Source: Escherichia whittamii
GTDB lineage: Bacteria > Pseudomonadota > Gammaproteobacteria > Enterobacterales > Enterobacteriaceae
Reading direction: 5' to 3'
DNA: 64,000 nucleotides
Assembly: GCF_014836715.1 (NCBI RefSeq)
Contig: NZ_JACSQI010000002.1
Span: 310,001 to 374,000, forward strand
Shown: positions 31,647-41,722 of the stretch, piece by piece
Position numbering within the stretch: the first letter of the stretch is position 1
Layout: every line of letters begins with the position of its first letter
Made by a program: the position numbers and the translations under genes
The notes under the pieces: model-generated
Told to the model about the DNA's origin: nothing
The model's database searches: none
Seen by the model: only the letters and a program-made list of their open reading frames with translations

Positions 31647-31937
31647 TCAGGCTGCGCGGGTTTCACCTTCCCCATCCGTGTCAGTATCGACTACCTGAGG
31701 AGAAGGTAATTTACCGGTTTTCAGAATGGTACTAAGCACATCTTTTTGTTCTGCCAACCACAAAGAAAGCGCTTCACGCTGCTCGTCTTCCATTGTCACC
31801 GGAGAATTAGCCAACCATGTGTCGAGTAGATCCGCTGTATCGAGCATTTTGTCATAAGCATCGGCTTCCTTTTTGCTGGTAAACGACATCTTCTCTTCGC
31901 CCTCACGAATGACTACGTATTTAACTTCAACCGCCAT
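31647..31937 (-). CDS. yebG: YebG, SOS-regulated small protein
   Basis: The 96-aa soluble protein is [30 protein letters not shown] at its start and acidic at its C-terminus. It belongs to the conserved DNA-damage-inducible YebG family; its mechanism is not known. A LexA box lies 17 bases before the ATG, which fits its known SOS induction. It is divergent from purT. Confidence 0.92.
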   Translation of the reverse strand: MAVEVKYVVIREGEEKMSFTSKKEADAYDKMLDTADLLDTWLANSPVTMEDEQREALSLWLAEQKDVLSTILKTGKLPSPQVVDTDTDGEGETRAA

Positions 31938-31954
31938 TTGCAGCCTCTCATCAT

Positions 31955-31974
31955 AACTGTAATTTTATACAGTA
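31955..31974 (-). promoter_or_regulatory. LexA box of yebG
   Basis: CTGT-N8-ACAG (AACTGTAATTTTATACAGTA) matches the SOS box consensus TACTGTATATATATACAGTA in both half-sites. It is directly upstream of yebG. Confidence 0.92.
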
Positions 31975-32025
31975 TATTTCTTTTCAGCCGAGAAATCAAC
32001 GCAAGCAATCAAGCAATAAAGACAC

Positions 32026-32041
32026 ACGCAAACGTTTTCGT
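32026..32041 (+). promoter_or_regulatory. PurR operator of purT
   Basis: ACGCAAACGTTTTCGT matches the PurR consensus ANGCAANCGNTTNCNT at every defined position. It is 38 bases before the purT ATG. Confidence 0.92.
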
Positions 32042-32078
32042 TTATACTTCACGCGGAATTAATCAGGGGATATTCGTT

Positions 32079-33257
32079 ATGACGTTATTAGGCACTGCGC
32101 TGCGTCCGGCAGCAACTCGCGTGATGTTATTAGGTTCCGGTGAACTGGGTAAAGAAGTGGCGATTGAATGCCAACGACTCGGCGTAGAGGTGATTGCGGT
32201 CGATCGCTATGCCGACGCGCCCGCCATGCATGTCGCCCACCGCGCCCATGTCATTAATATGCTGGATGGCGACGCATTGCGCCGTGTGGTTGAACTGGAA
32301 AAACCACATTATATCGTGCCGGAAATCGAAGCTATTGCCACCGATATGCTGATCCAGCTTGAAGAGGAAGGGCTGAATGTTGTCCCCTGCGCGCGTGCAA
32401 CACAATTGACGATGAACCGCGAAGGTATTCGTCGTCTGGCAGCGGAAGACCTTCAGCTTCCCACTTCAACTTATCGTTTTGCTGATAGCGAAAGTCTTTT
32501 CCGCGAGGCGGTCGCCGCCATTGGCTATCCCTGCATTGTTAAACCGGTGATGAGCTCTTCCGGTAAGGGGCAGACGTTTATTCGCTCTGCCGAACAACTG
32601 ACTCAGGCATGGGAGTACGCCCAGCAAGGCGGCCGCGCCGGAGCGGGCCGTGTGATTGTTGAAGGCGTCGTTAAGTTTGATTTCGAAATTACCCTACTGA
32701 CCGTCAGCGCGGTGGATGGTGTTCATTTCTGTGCGCCTGTAGGTCATCGCCAGGAAGATGGTGACTATCGTGAATCCTGGCAACCGCAGCAAATGAGTCC
32801 ACTGGCCCTCGAACGTGCGCAGGAGATTGCCCGCAAGGTGGTGCTTGCACTGGGTGGTTATGGTCTGTTTGGTGTCGAGTTGTTTGTCTGTGGTGATGAG
32901 GTGATTTTCAGTGAAGTCTCCCCTCGCCCGCATGACACCGGGATGGTGACGTTAATTTCTCAGGATCTTTCTGAGTTTGCCCTACATGTGCGTGCTTTCC
33001 TGGGACTGCCAGTGGGCGGGATTCGCCAGTATGGTCCTGCCGCTTCAGCCGTTATCCTGCCGCAACTGACCAGTCAGAATGTCACGTTTGATAACGTGCA
33101 GAGTGCCGTAGGCGCAGGTTTACAGATTCGTTTATTTGGTAAGCCGGAAATTGATGGCAGCCGCCGTCTGGGAGTGGCACTGGCGACCGCAGAGAGTGTT
33201 GACGAAGCGATTGAGCGCGCAAAGCACGCTGCGGCACAGGTAAAAGTACAAGGTTAA
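32079..33257 (+). CDS. purT: PurT, formate-dependent GAR transformylase
   Basis: The 392-aa ATP-grasp enzyme makes formyl-GAR from GAR, formate and ATP in purine synthesis. An N-terminal pre-ATP-grasp domain ([15 protein letters not shown]) is followed by the ATP-grasp core with [11 protein letters not shown] (nucleotide loop), the FEITLLTV strand, and metal ligands in [28 protein letters not shown] 32079 gives the family length; the longer upstream frame runs through the promoter. It is controlled by PurR. Confidence 0.97.
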   Translation: MTLLGTALRPAATRVMLLGSGELGKEVAIECQRLGVEVIAVDRYADAPAMHVAHRAHVINMLDGDALRRVVELEKPHYIVPEIEAIATDMLIQLEEEGLNVVPCARATQLTMNREGIRRLAAEDLQLPTSTYRFADSESLFREAVAAIGYPCIVKPVMSSSGKGQTFIRSAEQLTQAWEYAQQGGRAGAGRVIVEGVVKFDFEITLLTVSAVDGVHFCAPVGHRQEDGDYRESWQPQQMSPLALERAQEIARKVVLALGGYGLFGVELFVCGDEVIFSEVSPRPHDTGMVTLISQDLSEFALHVRAFLGLPVGGIRQYGPAASAVILPQLTSQNVTFDNVQSAVGAGLQIRLFGKPEIDGSRRLGVALATAESVDEAIERAKHAAAQVKVQG

Positions 33258-33277
33258 ATCTGACAAAAACACGCTAT

Positions 33278-33309
33278 AAAAATGCCCGATTATCGATCGG
33301 GCATTTCAG
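33278..33309 (+). terminator. purT terminator
   Basis: AAAAATGCCCGAT and CGATCGGGCATTT form a stable stem 20 bases after the purT stop. A near-identical copy occurs at 33459-33487. Confidence 0.85.
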
Positions 33310-33335
33310 ATTGCTGACAAAGTGCGCATTTTTCA

Positions 33336-33435
33336 TATCAGATGCGGCGTGAACGCCTTATCTGACTTACAAAACCTTATAAATTCAATATATTACGAAT
33401 CACTCGTAGGCCTGATAAGCATAGCGCATCAGGCA
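33336..33435. repeat. REP/BIME between purT and eda
   Basis: REP units occur at 33341-33370 (GATGCGGCGTGAACGCCTTA) and, inverted, 33406-33434 (GTAGGCCTGATAAGCATAGC). They lie between the two copies of the terminator hairpin. Confidence 0.85.
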
Positions 33436-33458
33436 ATGTCGCGTTTGTCATCATCCTC

Positions 33459-33489
33459 AAAAATGCCCGATCCACGATCGGGCATTTTG
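33459..33489 (-). terminator. eda terminator
   Basis: This hairpin repeats the purT one with three loop changes (CCA for TAT). On the minus strand it lies 5 bases after the eda stop and is followed by TTTTTGAGG. Confidence 0.85.
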
Positions 33490-33493
33490 ACTG

Positions 33494-34135
33494 TTACAGC
33501 TTCGCGCCTTCGACTGCTTCACGCGCCAGCTTAGTAATGCGGTCGTAATCGCCCGCTTCCAGCGCATCTGCCGGAACCAGCCAGGAGCCACCAATACACA
33601 GTACGCTTTTCAGCGCCAGGTAATCACGGTAGTTAGCCGGAGAAATACCGCCAGTCGGGCAGAAACGCACCTGAGAGAACGGACCCGCAATCGCCTGCAG
33701 GGCTTTCACGCCACCGTTAGCTTCTGCCGGGAAGAATTTGAACTCTTTCAGGCCGTAGTCCATACCCAGCATCAGTTCGGAAACAGTGCTGATACCTGGA
33801 ATCAGAGGAATCGTACCTTCTGTCGCCGCTTTCAGCAGTGGTTCAGTCAGACCTGGGCTGATTGCGAACTGTGCGCCCGCTTCAGTCACTTCTGCCAGTT
33901 GCTGCGGATTCAGCACCGTACCGGCACCCACAATCGCTTCCGGTACTTCTTTGGCGATAGCACGGATAGCATCAACTGCACACGCCGTACGCAGAGTCAC
34001 TTCCAGAACGCGCACCCCACCAGCAACCAACGCTTTTGCCATTGGCACCGCGTGTTCCAGTTTATTTACCACGATAACCGGTACTACCGGGCCGGTGGTC
34101 AGGATTGATTCTGCACTTGTTTTCCAGTTTTTCAT
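33494..34135 (-). CDS. eda: Eda, KDPG/KHG aldolase
   Basis: The 213-aa class I aldolase cleaves 2-keto-3-deoxy-6-phosphogluconate to pyruvate and glyceraldehyde-3-phosphate, the last Entner-Doudoroff step. The Schiff-base lysine is K133 ([10 protein letters not shown]) and the general acid/base E45 (VLEVTLRT). ATG 34135 gives the family length. It is 37 bases downstream of edd and co-transcribed from the GntR-controlled edd promoter; KdgR controls an internal promoter in E. coli. Confidence 0.97.
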   Translation of the reverse strand: MKNWKTSAESILTTGPVVPVIVVNKLEHAVPMAKALVAGGVRVLEVTLRTACAVDAIRAIAKEVPEAIVGAGTVLNPQQLAEVTEAGAQFAISPGLTEPLLKAATEGTIPLIPGISTVSELMLGMDYGLKEFKFFPAEANGGVKALQAIAGPFSQVRFCPTGGISPANYRDYLALKSVLCIGGSWLVPADALEAGDYDRITKLAREAVEGAKL

Positions 34136-34172
34136 CAGAGTTTTCTCTCGCCTGATTACAAATTTTGTCGTC

Positions 34173-35984
34173 TTAAAAAGTGATACAGGTTGCGCCCTGT
34201 TCAGCACCGGACAGTTTTTCACGCAAAGCGCTGAATAATTCACGTCCTGTTCCTACGCGTGATGCGCTCAGGTCAGGAATGTGTGGTTCGCGAGCTGCCA
34301 GTTCCGCTTCGTCTACCAGCAACGTCAGTTCGCCTGTCTGTCCATTCACACGAATGATGTCTCCATCGCGCACTTTCGCCAGCAACCCGCCATCGTAGGC
34401 TTCTGGTGTTACGTGGATAGCTGACGGCACTTTACCTGAAGCACCAGAGAGTCGTCCATCAGTAACTAACGCAATTTTGAAACACCGGTCCAATAATACA
34501 CCAAGTGGCGGCATGAGTTTATGTAATTCTGGCATTCCGTTCGCTTTTGGTCCCTGATGACGGACAACAACCACACAATCGCGGTCCAGCAAACCTGCTT
34601 CAAAGGCCGGCATAACGTCATGCTGGCTCTCAAACACAACAGCAGGCGCTTCAATTATCTGGTTTTCAACCGGCACAGCAGAGGTTTTCATGACGGCACG
34701 CCCCAGGTTACCGCTTAACACTTTTGTCCCGCCATGATGAGAGAAAGGTTGTTCGAAGGAAGCTATCACATTGCTGTCGAGTGATTTTTCTGCGCCTTCA
34801 CGCCAGTCCAGCTCGCCGTTATTCAGCCACGGTTCGAGGGTATAGCGCGAAAGACCAAAGCCTGCCACTGTATTGACATCTTCATGCAACAGACCCGCCT
34901 TGAGCAGTTCACGCACCAGAACCGGTACGCCCCCCGCCGCCTGGAAGTGGTTAATATCGGCCGGACCATTTGGATACAAACGCGCCATCAGAGGTACGAC
35001 ATCAGAAAGATCAGAGAAGTCATCCCAGTTAATCTGAATACCCGCCGCACGTGCCATCGCTACCAGGTGCATTGTGTGGTTAGTTGAGCCACCGGTCGCC
35101 AGCAACGCAACAATGCCATTCACTACCACTTTCTCGTCGATCATTTTACCGATCGGCATCCATTCATTACCGTTGCCGGTCATGCGTGTAACCTGGCGCG
35201 CAGCGGCTGCAGTGAGTGCATCACGCAACGGGGAATCCGGATGAACAAAAGAAGATCCCGGCAGTTGCATTCCCATAAACTCCACCACCATCTGGTTGGT
35301 GTTGGCAGTACCGTAGAAAGTACATGTGCCTGGGGCATGATAAGACGCCGCTTCTGACTCCAGCAGCGCCATACGATCCACCTTCCCTTCGGCATAAAGC
35401 TGGCGAATACGCACTTTTTCTTTATTTGGCAACCCGCTTGCCATCGGACCAGACGGCACAAACACCGCTGGCAGATGACCGAACGACAGTGCTGCCATCG
35501 TCAGCCCTGGGACAATCTTGTCGCACACACCGAGGAACAGCGCGCCATCAAACATGTTATGGGACAGCCCCACCGCCGCAGACATCGCAATGACTTCGCG
35601 GCTTAACAGCGACAGTTCCATACCGTCCTGCCCCTGAGTTACACCATCACACATCGCCGGAACACCACCCGCAACCTGACCAACCGCGTTGGCTTCATGC
35701 AGTGCTTTACGAATAATCTCCGGATAGTGTTCATAAGGCTGGTGGGCAGAGAGCATGTCGTTGTAGGAGGTGATGATAGCGATATTGTTACGCAACATGC
35801 TTTTCAGGGAGGCTTTGTCTTCTGGCTGGCAAGCGGCGAAACCGTGTGCCAGGTTACCACATGCCAACTGCGAACGATGAACGGTCGAGGTTTTCGCTTG
35901 TTCTATCCGGGCGAGGTAAGCAGAACGACTTTCGCGCGAACGTTCAATGATTCGATTTGTTACGCGTAACAATTGTGGATTCAT
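34173..35984 (-). CDS. edd: Edd, 6-phosphogluconate dehydratase
   Basis: The 603-aa 4Fe-4S dehydratase of the IlvD/Edd family converts 6-phosphogluconate to KDPG. Cluster-binding cysteines are visible in [14 protein letters not shown] and [12 protein letters not shown]; the third lies toward [13 protein letters not shown]. The C-terminal beta-barrel has the [12 protein letters not shown] region. It is induced by gluconate through GntR. The start at 35984 has AGGAG upstream. With eda and zwf it forms the Entner-Doudoroff/hexose-phosphate oxidation block. Confidence 0.97.
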   Translation of the reverse strand: MNPQLLRVTNRIIERSRESRSAYLARIEQAKTSTVHRSQLACGNLAHGFAACQPEDKASLKSMLRNNIAIITSYNDMLSAHQPYEHYPEIIRKALHEANAVGQVAGGVPAMCDGVTQGQDGMELSLLSREVIAMSAAVGLSHNMFDGALFLGVCDKIVPGLTMAALSFGHLPAVFVPSGPMASGLPNKEKVRIRQLYAEGKVDRMALLESEAASYHAPGTCTFYGTANTNQMVVEFMGMQLPGSSFVHPDSPLRDALTAAAARQVTRMTGNGNEWMPIGKMIDEKVVVNGIVALLATGGSTNHTMHLVAMARAAGIQINWDDFSDLSDVVPLMARLYPNGPADINHFQAAGGVPVLVRELLKAGLLHEDVNTVAGFGLSRYTLEPWLNNGELDWREGAEKSLDSNVIASFEQPFSHHGGTKVLSGNLGRAVMKTSAVPVENQIIEAPAVVFESQHDVMPAFEAGLLDRDCVVVVRHQGPKANGMPELHKLMPPLGVLLDRCFKIALVTDGRLSGASGKVPSAIHVTPEAYDGGLLAKVRDGDIIRVNGQTGELTLLVDEAELAAREPHIPDLSASRVGTGRELFSALREKLSGAEQGATCITF

Positions 35985-36080
35985 AAAGGCTCCTGAAATT
36001 GAGTTGTCAGAGCAGGGTGATTCACAACGCGTTTCATTCAGAAGATTTATGAGTGAAACGCCTGTAACCGGAGCTCATAG

Positions 36081-36098
36081 GGCAGAAACGTTTCAGTC
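36081..36098. promoter_or_regulatory. Candidate KdgR-like palindrome upstream of edd
   Basis: CAGAAACGTTTCAG is a near-perfect palindrome of the GAAAC/GTTTC type recognised by KdgR. It lies about 100 bases before the edd ATG. Assignment is by resemblance only. Confidence 0.4.
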
Positions 36099-36104
36099 AG
36101 TGTA

Positions 36105-36145
36105 ATAAAAAAAGCCCCGCGGGTGAATCCACGCGAGGCCTGAAA
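36105..36145 (-). terminator. zwf terminator
   Basis: On the minus strand GCCTCGCG and CGCGGGGC pair with one G-T wobble, followed by TTTTTTTATT. It lies about 80 bases after the zwf stop, before edd. Confidence 0.8.
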
Positions 36146-36178
36146 GTGTAAAAATTGTTCTACAATCTGTGCAAGATC

Positions 36179-36194
36179 ATGTTACCGGTAAAAT
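36179..36194 (-). promoter_or_regulatory. GntR operator upstream of edd
   Basis: ATGTTACCGGTAAAAT resembles the GntR consensus ATGTTACCGATAACAT. It lies in the zwf-edd gap where the gluconate-inducible edd promoter is expected. Confidence 0.65.
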
Positions 36195-36218
36195 AATCCG
36201 TAAGGATAAGTCGAGATC

Positions 36219-37694
36219 TTACTCAAACTCATTCCAGGAGCGGCCATCACGGGTAATCATCGCCACCGAAGCAACCGGTCCCCAGGTTCCGGCCTGATAC
36301 GGTTTCGGTGCATCGTTGTCCATCGCCCAGGCTTCAGTAATAGAATCCACCCATTTCCACGCTTCTTCCACTTCATCACGACGCACAAACAACGCCTGAA
36401 TACCGCGCATCGTTTCCAGCAGCAGACGTTCGTAAGCATCAGCCAGATGCGTCTGATTAAATGTTTCTGAATAGCTCAGATCCAGCTTAGTGATTTGCAG
36501 GTTATGTTTGTGGTCAAGACCCGGGACTTTATTAAGTACCTGGATATCCACGCCCTCATCGGGTTGCAGACGGATAGTCAGTTTGTTCTGCGGCAGATCC
36601 TGCCACGACTCTTTAAACAGATTCAGTTCAGGCGTTTTGAAATAGACCACCACTTCAGAGCATTTAGTCGGCAGACGTTTACCGGTACGCAGGTAGAACG
36701 GTACGCCAGCCCAGCGCCAGTTATCAATGTCGACACGGATCGCCACGAAGGTTTCAGTGTTACTGCTTTTGTTCGCGCCCTCTTCTTCCAGATAGCCCGG
36801 CACTTTTTTGCCCTGGGCGAAGCCTGCGGTGTATTGCCCGCGTACTGTTTTTTCACGCACATTGGTGCGGTCAATTCGGCGCAATGACTTCAGTACTTTC
36901 ACTTTTTCATCACGGATGCTGTCGGCGCTCAGGTCAGACGGCGGAGACATCGCAATCATGCAGAGAATTTGTAGCAGGTGGTTCTGGATCATATCGCGCA
37001 TCTGACCGGCTTTATCAAAATAGCCCCAGCGCCCTTCGATCCCAACCTCTTCTGCCACCGTGATCTCAACATGATCAATAGTGCGATTGTCCCAGTTGTT
37101 CACAAACAGGGAGTTAGCAAAACGTAGCGCCAGCAGGTTCAGTACCGTTTCTTTACCCAGATAGTGGTCGATACGGTAAACCTGACACTCCTCGAAGTAT
37201 TCGCCTACCTGATCGTTGATTTCACGCGAGGTCGCCAGCGACGTCCCCAGCGGTTTCTCCATGACTACGCGCGCTGGTTTGGCGTTCAGTTTTGCCTCGC
37301 CCAGCCCTTTGCAGATCGCGCCAAAGGTGCTTGGTGGCATGGCAAAATAGTTAATGGTGATACGATTTTTTTGATCCAGCATCGCGCCGAGACGACCGAA
37401 TGCAGCCGTATCATTGACGTCAAGATTACAAAAATCCAGACGCGCACTCAGTGTGTCCCATAAACCTTCATCAATGGTTTCTTTCATGAAAGTTTCGAGC
37501 GCCTCGCGAACAACTTTTGTATATGCCGCTTTATCCCAGTCAGCACGCCCTACGCCGATAATACGGGTATCCGGGTTGAGCTGACCGGCTTTTTCCAGTT
37601 GATACAGGGAAGGCAGCAGTTTACGACGCGCAAGGTCGCCTTTCGCGCCGAAAATGACCAGGTCACAAGCCTGGGCTGTTTGCGTTACCGCCAT
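36219..37694 (-). CDS. zwf: Zwf, glucose-6-phosphate 1-dehydrogenase
   Basis: The 491-aa NADP-dependent enzyme oxidises glucose-6-phosphate to 6-phosphogluconolactone, entry to the pentose phosphate and Entner-Doudoroff routes. The dinucleotide motif [15 protein letters not shown] is near the N-terminus; the active-site motif RIDHYLGKE carries the catalytic His-Asp region; [11 protein letters not shown] follows. In E. coli it is induced by SoxS/MarA/Rob under superoxide and repressed by HexR-type control. AGGAG lies before the ATG. Confidence 0.98.
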   Translation of the reverse strand: MAVTQTAQACDLVIFGAKGDLARRKLLPSLYQLEKAGQLNPDTRIIGVGRADWDKAAYTKVVREALETFMKETIDEGLWDTLSARLDFCNLDVNDTAAFGRLGAMLDQKNRITINYFAMPPSTFGAICKGLGEAKLNAKPARVVMEKPLGTSLATSREINDQVGEYFEECQVYRIDHYLGKETVLNLLALRFANSLFVNNWDNRTIDHVEITVAEEVGIEGRWGYFDKAGQMRDMIQNHLLQILCMIAMSPPSDLSADSIRDEKVKVLKSLRRIDRTNVREKTVRGQYTAGFAQGKKVPGYLEEEGANKSSNTETFVAIRVDIDNWRWAGVPFYLRTGKRLPTKCSEVVVYFKTPELNLFKESWQDLPQNKLTIRLQPDEGVDIQVLNKVPGLDHKHNLQITKLDLSYSETFNQTHLADAYERLLLETMRGIQALFVRRDEVEEAWKWVDSITEAWAMDNDAPKPYQAGTWGPVASVAMITRDGRSWNEFE

Positions 37695-38040
37695 GTCATT
37701 CTCCTTAAGTTAACTAACCCGGTACTTAAGCCTGGGTATACTTGTAATTTTCTTACGGTGCACTGTACTGCTTTTACGAGCTTGCGAAAACTGTAAACGC
37801 TTATCCACTCGTGCGATTACGATTAAACCGCGTAAAGTGCAGCAAAACTGATAAAAAAATCATCGTTAATGATGTTTTTTCATTCGAAAAAAATCTGACA
37901 CCGATCATGTAATGAAAAAAAATGACAACTTTTTTATCCGCTTTTGTCATTAATACGACACACAGGCGTAATATCAGACCAAACTGCATTTCGATTTCTT
38001 TCAATGCGGAAATCGTCATTACCGTGAGTCTCTTTACATC
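37695..38040. promoter_or_regulatory. zwf-hexR divergent control region
   Basis: This 346-bp gap holds the zwf promoter (minus) and hexR promoter (plus). TGTAATTTTCTTACG at 37743-37757 resembles the HexR box TGTAATTAAATTACA in its left half and is placed in the zwf promoter/leader. The middle is A/T-rich (37840-37960). SoxS/MarA control of zwf is known, but I could not place a box with certainty. Confidence 0.5.
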
Positions 38041-38910
38041 ATGAATATGCTGGAAAAAATCCAGTCTCAACTGGAACATTTGAGCAAATCAGAACGAAAA
38101 GTCGCCGAGGTCATTCTTGCTTCGCCTGACAACGCGATCCATTCGAGTATTGCTGCTCTGGCGCTTGAGGCCAATGTTAGCGAACCAACGGTGAATCGTT
38201 TCTGTCGCAGCATGGACACCCGCGGTTTTCCTGATTTTAAACTCCATCTGGCGCAAAGCCTGGCAAATGGCACGCCCTATGTTAATCGCAACGTTAATGA
38301 AGATGACAGCGTTGAATCATACACGGGGAAAATATTTGAGTCGGCAATGGCCACGCTCGATCACGTCCGTCACTCGCTGGACAAATCTGCCGTCAACCGT
38401 GCTGTCGATCTCCTGACTCAGGCCAAGAAAATCGCCTTTTTCGGTCTGGGCTCTTCGGCTGCCGTCGCCCACGATGCGATGAATAAGTTTTTTCGCTTTA
38501 ATGTTCCGGTGGTTTACTCCGACGATATCGTGCTGCAGCGCATGAGTTGTATGAATTGTAGCGACGGAGACGTGGTTGTGCTGATTTCTCACACCGGAAG
38601 AACCAAAAATCTGGTTGAACTGGCGCAGTTAGCACGGGAAAACGACGCGATGGTGATAGCCCTTACCTCCGCCGGTACACCACTCGCCCGGGAGGCAACG
38701 CTGGCAATTACTCTCGACGTACCGGAAGATACTGACATTTATATGCCCATGGTTTCTCGACTTGCGCAGTTGACCGTGATAGATGTGCTGGCAACAGGAT
38801 TTACTTTGCGACGCGGCACAAAATTCAGAGATAACTTGAAGCGGGTCAAGGAAGCGCTCAAGGAATCGCGCTTTGATAAGCAATTACTTAAATTGAGTGA
38901 CGATCGGTAA
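38041..38910 (+). CDS. hexR: HexR (YebK), RpiR-family regulator
   Basis: The 289-aa regulator has an N-terminal RpiR-type helix-turn-helix (about 1-77, SIAALALEANVSEPTVNRFCRSM) and a C-terminal SIS sugar-phosphate-binding domain (FFGLGSSAAVAHDAMNKF, VLISHTGRTKNLVELA). In proteobacteria HexR senses KDPG, the product of Edd, and controls zwf, edd-eda and related genes. Its place between zwf and pykA, with edd-eda nearby, fits that circuit. Confidence 0.95.
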   Translation: MNMLEKIQSQLEHLSKSERKVAEVILASPDNAIHSSIAALALEANVSEPTVNRFCRSMDTRGFPDFKLHLAQSLANGTPYVNRNVNEDDSVESYTGKIFESAMATLDHVRHSLDKSAVNRAVDLLTQAKKIAFFGLGSSAAVAHDAMNKFFRFNVPVVYSDDIVLQRMSCMNCSDGDVVVLISHTGRTKNLVELAQLARENDAMVIALTSAGTPLAREATLAITLDVPEDTDIYMPMVSRLAQLTVIDVLATGFTLRRGTKFRDNLKRVKEALKESRFDKQLLKLSDDR

Positions 38911-38941
38911 ATCGATTATCACTGTTCTATCCTTATACGAT

Positions 38942-38990
38942 ATTCGCATGTGTTTAAATTACAACCACAATGGTTTTAATTTATGCGAAT
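38942..38990 (+). repeat. Imperfect inverted repeat in the pykA leader
   Basis: ATTCGCAT...AAATTACAACCA and TGGTTTTAATTTATGCGAAT pair around a CAA loop, with a 6-base bulge in the left arm. It lies 46 bases before the pykA ATG and could be a hairpin in the mRNA or a regulator site. Confidence 0.6.
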
Positions 38991-39035
38991 TCATGTTCAA
39001 GCAACACCTGGTTGTTTCAGTCAACGGAGTATTAC

Positions 39036-40478
39036 ATGTCCAGAAGGCTTCGCAGAACCAAAATCGTTACCACGTTAGGCCCGGCTACCGATCGCGATAA
39101 TAACCTTGAAAAGGTCATCGCAGCGGGCGCAAACGTCGTACGAATGAACTTTTCTCATGGCTCGCCTGAAGACCATAAAATGCGCGCGGATAAAGTTCGT
39201 GAAATTGCCGCAAAACTGGGGCGTCATGTGGCTATTCTCGGTGACCTTCAGGGGCCAAAGATTCGCGTATCAACTTTTAAAGAAGGTAAGGTTTTCCTCA
39301 ATATTGGGGATAAATTCCTGCTGGATGCCAACCTGGGCAAAGGTGAAGGCGATAAAGAAAAAGTCGGTATCGACTATAAAGGTCTACCTGCTGACGTCGT
39401 GCCTGGCGACATTCTGCTGCTGGACGACGGTCGAGTGCAGTTAAAAGTGTTGGAAGTTCAGGGCATGAAAGTGTTCACCGAAGTGACCGTCGGCGGCCCT
39501 CTTTCCAACAATAAAGGGATCAACAAACTCGGCGGCGGCCTGTCGGCTGAAGCGCTGACCGAGAAAGACAAAGCAGACATTCAAACTGCGGCATTGATTG
39601 GCGTAGATTATCTGGCTGTCTCTTTCCCACGCTGCGGCGAAGATCTGAATTATGCTCGTCGTCTGGCGCGCGATGCAGGTTGTGATGCGAAAATTGTCGC
39701 CAAAGTTGAACGTGCGGAAGCCGTTTGCAGCCAGGATGCAATGGACGACATTATCCTCGCTTCTGACGTGGTGATGGTCGCACGTGGCGACCTCGGCGTA
39801 GAGATTGGCGATCCGGAACTGGTTGGGATTCAGAAAGCGTTGATTCGTCGCGCGCGTCAGCTGAACCGCGCAGTCATTACTGCGACCCAGATGATGGAAT
39901 CGATGATTACCAACCCGATGCCGACGCGTGCAGAAGTCATGGACGTGGCGAACGCCGTTCTGGATGGTACCGACGCCGTAATGTTGTCTGCGGAAACCGC
40001 CGCTGGTCAGTATCCATCTGAAACCGTTGCTGCAATGGCGCGTGTTTGCCTTGGCGCCGAAAAAATCCCGAGCATCAATGTATCTAAACACCGCCTGGAC
40101 GTTCAGTTCGACAATGTGGAAGAAGCTATCGCGATGTCCGCAATGTACGCAGCTAACCACCTGAAAGGCGTTACCGCGATCATTACCATGACCGAGTCCG
40201 GTCGTACCGCTCTGATGACTTCCCGTATCAGCTCCGGTTTGCCGATTTTCGCCATGTCTCGTCATGAACGCACTCTGAACCTGACTGCGCTTTATCGTGG
40301 TGTTACGCCGGTCTATTTTGATAGTGCAAATGATGGCGTGGTTGCTGCCAACGAAGCAGTAAATCTGCTGCGCGATAAAGGCTACCTGATGTCTGGTGAT
40401 CTGGTGATTGTCACCCAGGGCGACGTGATGAGTACCGTGGGTTCTACTAATACCACGCGTATTTTAACGGTAGAGTAA
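39036..40478 (+). CDS. pykA: PykA, pyruvate kinase II
   Basis: The 480-aa AMP-activated pyruvate kinase converts PEP and ADP to pyruvate and ATP. Pyruvate kinase hallmarks are [20 protein letters not shown], the active-site block [23 protein letters not shown] and [11 protein letters not shown], followed by the C-terminal effector domain. GGAG is 7 bases before ATG 39036; the upstream 22-codon frame extension is not used. It is downstream of hexR with an inverted repeat between. Confidence 0.98.
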   Translation: MSRRLRRTKIVTTLGPATDRDNNLEKVIAAGANVVRMNFSHGSPEDHKMRADKVREIAAKLGRHVAILGDLQGPKIRVSTFKEGKVFLNIGDKFLLDANLGKGEGDKEKVGIDYKGLPADVVPGDILLLDDGRVQLKVLEVQGMKVFTEVTVGGPLSNNKGINKLGGGLSAEALTEKDKADIQTAALIGVDYLAVSFPRCGEDLNYARRLARDAGCDAKIVAKVERAEAVCSQDAMDDIILASDVVMVARGDLGVEIGDPELVGIQKALIRRARQLNRAVITATQMMESMITNPMPTRAEVMDVANAVLDGTDAVMLSAETAAGQYPSETVAAMARVCLGAEKIPSINVSKHRLDVQFDNVEEAIAMSAMYAANHLKGVTAIITMTESGRTALMTSRISSGLPIFAMSRHERTLNLTALYRGVTPVYFDSANDGVVAANEAVNLLRDKGYLMSGDLVIVTQGDVMSTVGSTNTTRILTVE

Positions 40479-40485
40479 GTTAGTT

Positions 40486-40576
40486 GCCGGATGCGGCGTA
40501 AATGCCATATCCGGCCTACAATGCCGTAATTATTCAATAAATTACGATCAACCTGTAGGCCCGATAAGCATGCGCA
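40486..40576. repeat. REP/BIME after pykA
   Basis: GCCGGATGCGGCGTAAATGC and the inverted GTAGGCCCGATAAGCATGCG are two REP units flanking an A/T-rich linker, placed between the pykA stop and its terminator. Confidence 0.82.
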
Positions 40577-40606
40577 TAGAATAAATGCGCACTTTACGTT
40601 AGACGA

Positions 40607-40636
40607 GAGCCTCTCCTCGCGAGAGGCTTTTTTTAT
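40607..40636 (+). terminator. pykA terminator
   Basis: GCCTCTC and GAGAGGC form the stem, followed by seven T. It overlaps the end of the convergent lpxM by a few bases. Confidence 0.85.
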
Positions 40637-41604
40637 TTGATGGGATAAAGATCTTTACGCTTATACGGCTGGATTTCACCCGGTTTGCGAGTTTTCAGCA
40701 ATTTTAAAATCCAGGTGTACTGCTCTGGTCGCGGACCAACAAAAATCTCAACTTCTTCATTCATACGCCGAGCAATGGTAGCGTCATCCGCCTCTAACAG
40801 GTCATCCATCGGTGGGCGTACCTGAATCGTCAGACGATGGGTCTTGCCATCATAGATTGGGAACAACGGAACGACACGCGCGCGACACACTTTCATCAGA
40901 CGACCAATTGCTGGCAGCGTCGCTTTATACGTTGCGAAGAAATCAACAAATTCGCTGTGTTCAGGGCCATGATCCTGATCCGGTAAATAATAGCCCCAGT
41001 AGCCCTGACGAACCGACTGGATAAATGGCTTAATGCCATCATTTCGTGCATGCAAACGACCGCCGAAACGACGGCGCACGGTGTTCCAGACATAATCAAA
41101 AACCGGATTACCCTGATTATGGAACATCGCTGCCATTTTCTGCCCTTGTGAGGCCATCAACATGGCGGGGATATCAACTGCCCAGCCGTGCGGCACCAGA
41201 AAGATAACTTTCTCGTTGTTACGCCGCATCTCTTCGATGATCTCCAGCCCCTGCCAGTCGACGCGAGGTTGGATTTTCTCCGGCCCACGTATCGCCAGTT
41301 CAGCCATCATTGCCATCGCCTGAGGCGCGGTGGCAAACATCTCATCAACAATCGCTTCGCGTTCGGCTTCGCTACGTTCTGGAAAGCAGAGAGACAGATT
41401 GATCAACGCCCGACGACGTGAGCTTTTGCCCAGTCTTCCGGCCAAACGCCCCAACCGCGCAAGGATGGGATCGCGGAATTTCGCTGGTGTTAAGGCAATA
41501 CCGGCCATTGCCGCCACGCCCAACCAGGCTCCCCAGTAACGAGGGTGACGAAAGGATTTATCAAACTCAGGAATGTATTCGCTATTATTTTTTTTCGTTT
41601 CCAT
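40633..41604 (-). CDS. lpxM: LpxM (MsbB), lipid A myristoyltransferase
   Basis: The 323-aa inner-membrane acyltransferase adds the last (myristoyl) chain to Kdo2-lipid A, making the hexa-acylated form. The LPLAT catalytic HX4D motif is visible in VPHGWAVD. Further conserved blocks are MFHNQGNPVFDYV and YLPDQDHG. One N-terminal hydrophobic segment anchors it (WGAWLGVAAMAGIAL). I used ATG 41604, the family start; the longer frame runs into the mepM terminator. Confidence 0.96.
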   Translation of the reverse strand: METKKNNSEYIPEFDKSFRHPRYWGAWLGVAAMAGIALTPAKFRDPILARLGRLAGRLGKSSRRRALINLSLCFPERSEAEREAIVDEMFATAPQAMAMMAELAIRGPEKIQPRVDWQGLEIIEEMRRNNEKVIFLVPHGWAVDIPAMLMASQGQKMAAMFHNQGNPVFDYVWNTVRRRFGGRLHARNDGIKPFIQSVRQGYWGYYLPDQDHGPEHSEFVDFFATYKATLPAIGRLMKVCRARVVPLFPIYDGKTHRLTIQVRPPMDDLLEADDATIARRMNEEVEIFVGPRPEQYTWILKLLKTRKPGEIQPYKRKDLYPIK

Positions 41605-41673
41605 GCTTTTCCAATTTCGGATAAGGCAATAATCAATCTGGTGGTAGTGTAACGGCGCAACTTGCCCCGCACC

Positions 41674-41710
41674 AAATAAAAAAGCCGGCACTAACTGTGT
41701 ACCGGCTGCC
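41674..41710 (-). terminator. mepM terminator
   Basis: On the minus strand AGCCGGTAC and GTGCCGGCT pair and are followed by TTTTTTATTT, 13 bases after the mepM stop. Confidence 0.82.
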
Positions 41711-41722
41711 AACGGGTATTAA

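Noticed and set aside
39441..40265. A 274-codon open frame antisense to pykA
   Set aside because: Composition (His, Asn, Arg-rich) is that of a shadow frame of pykA.
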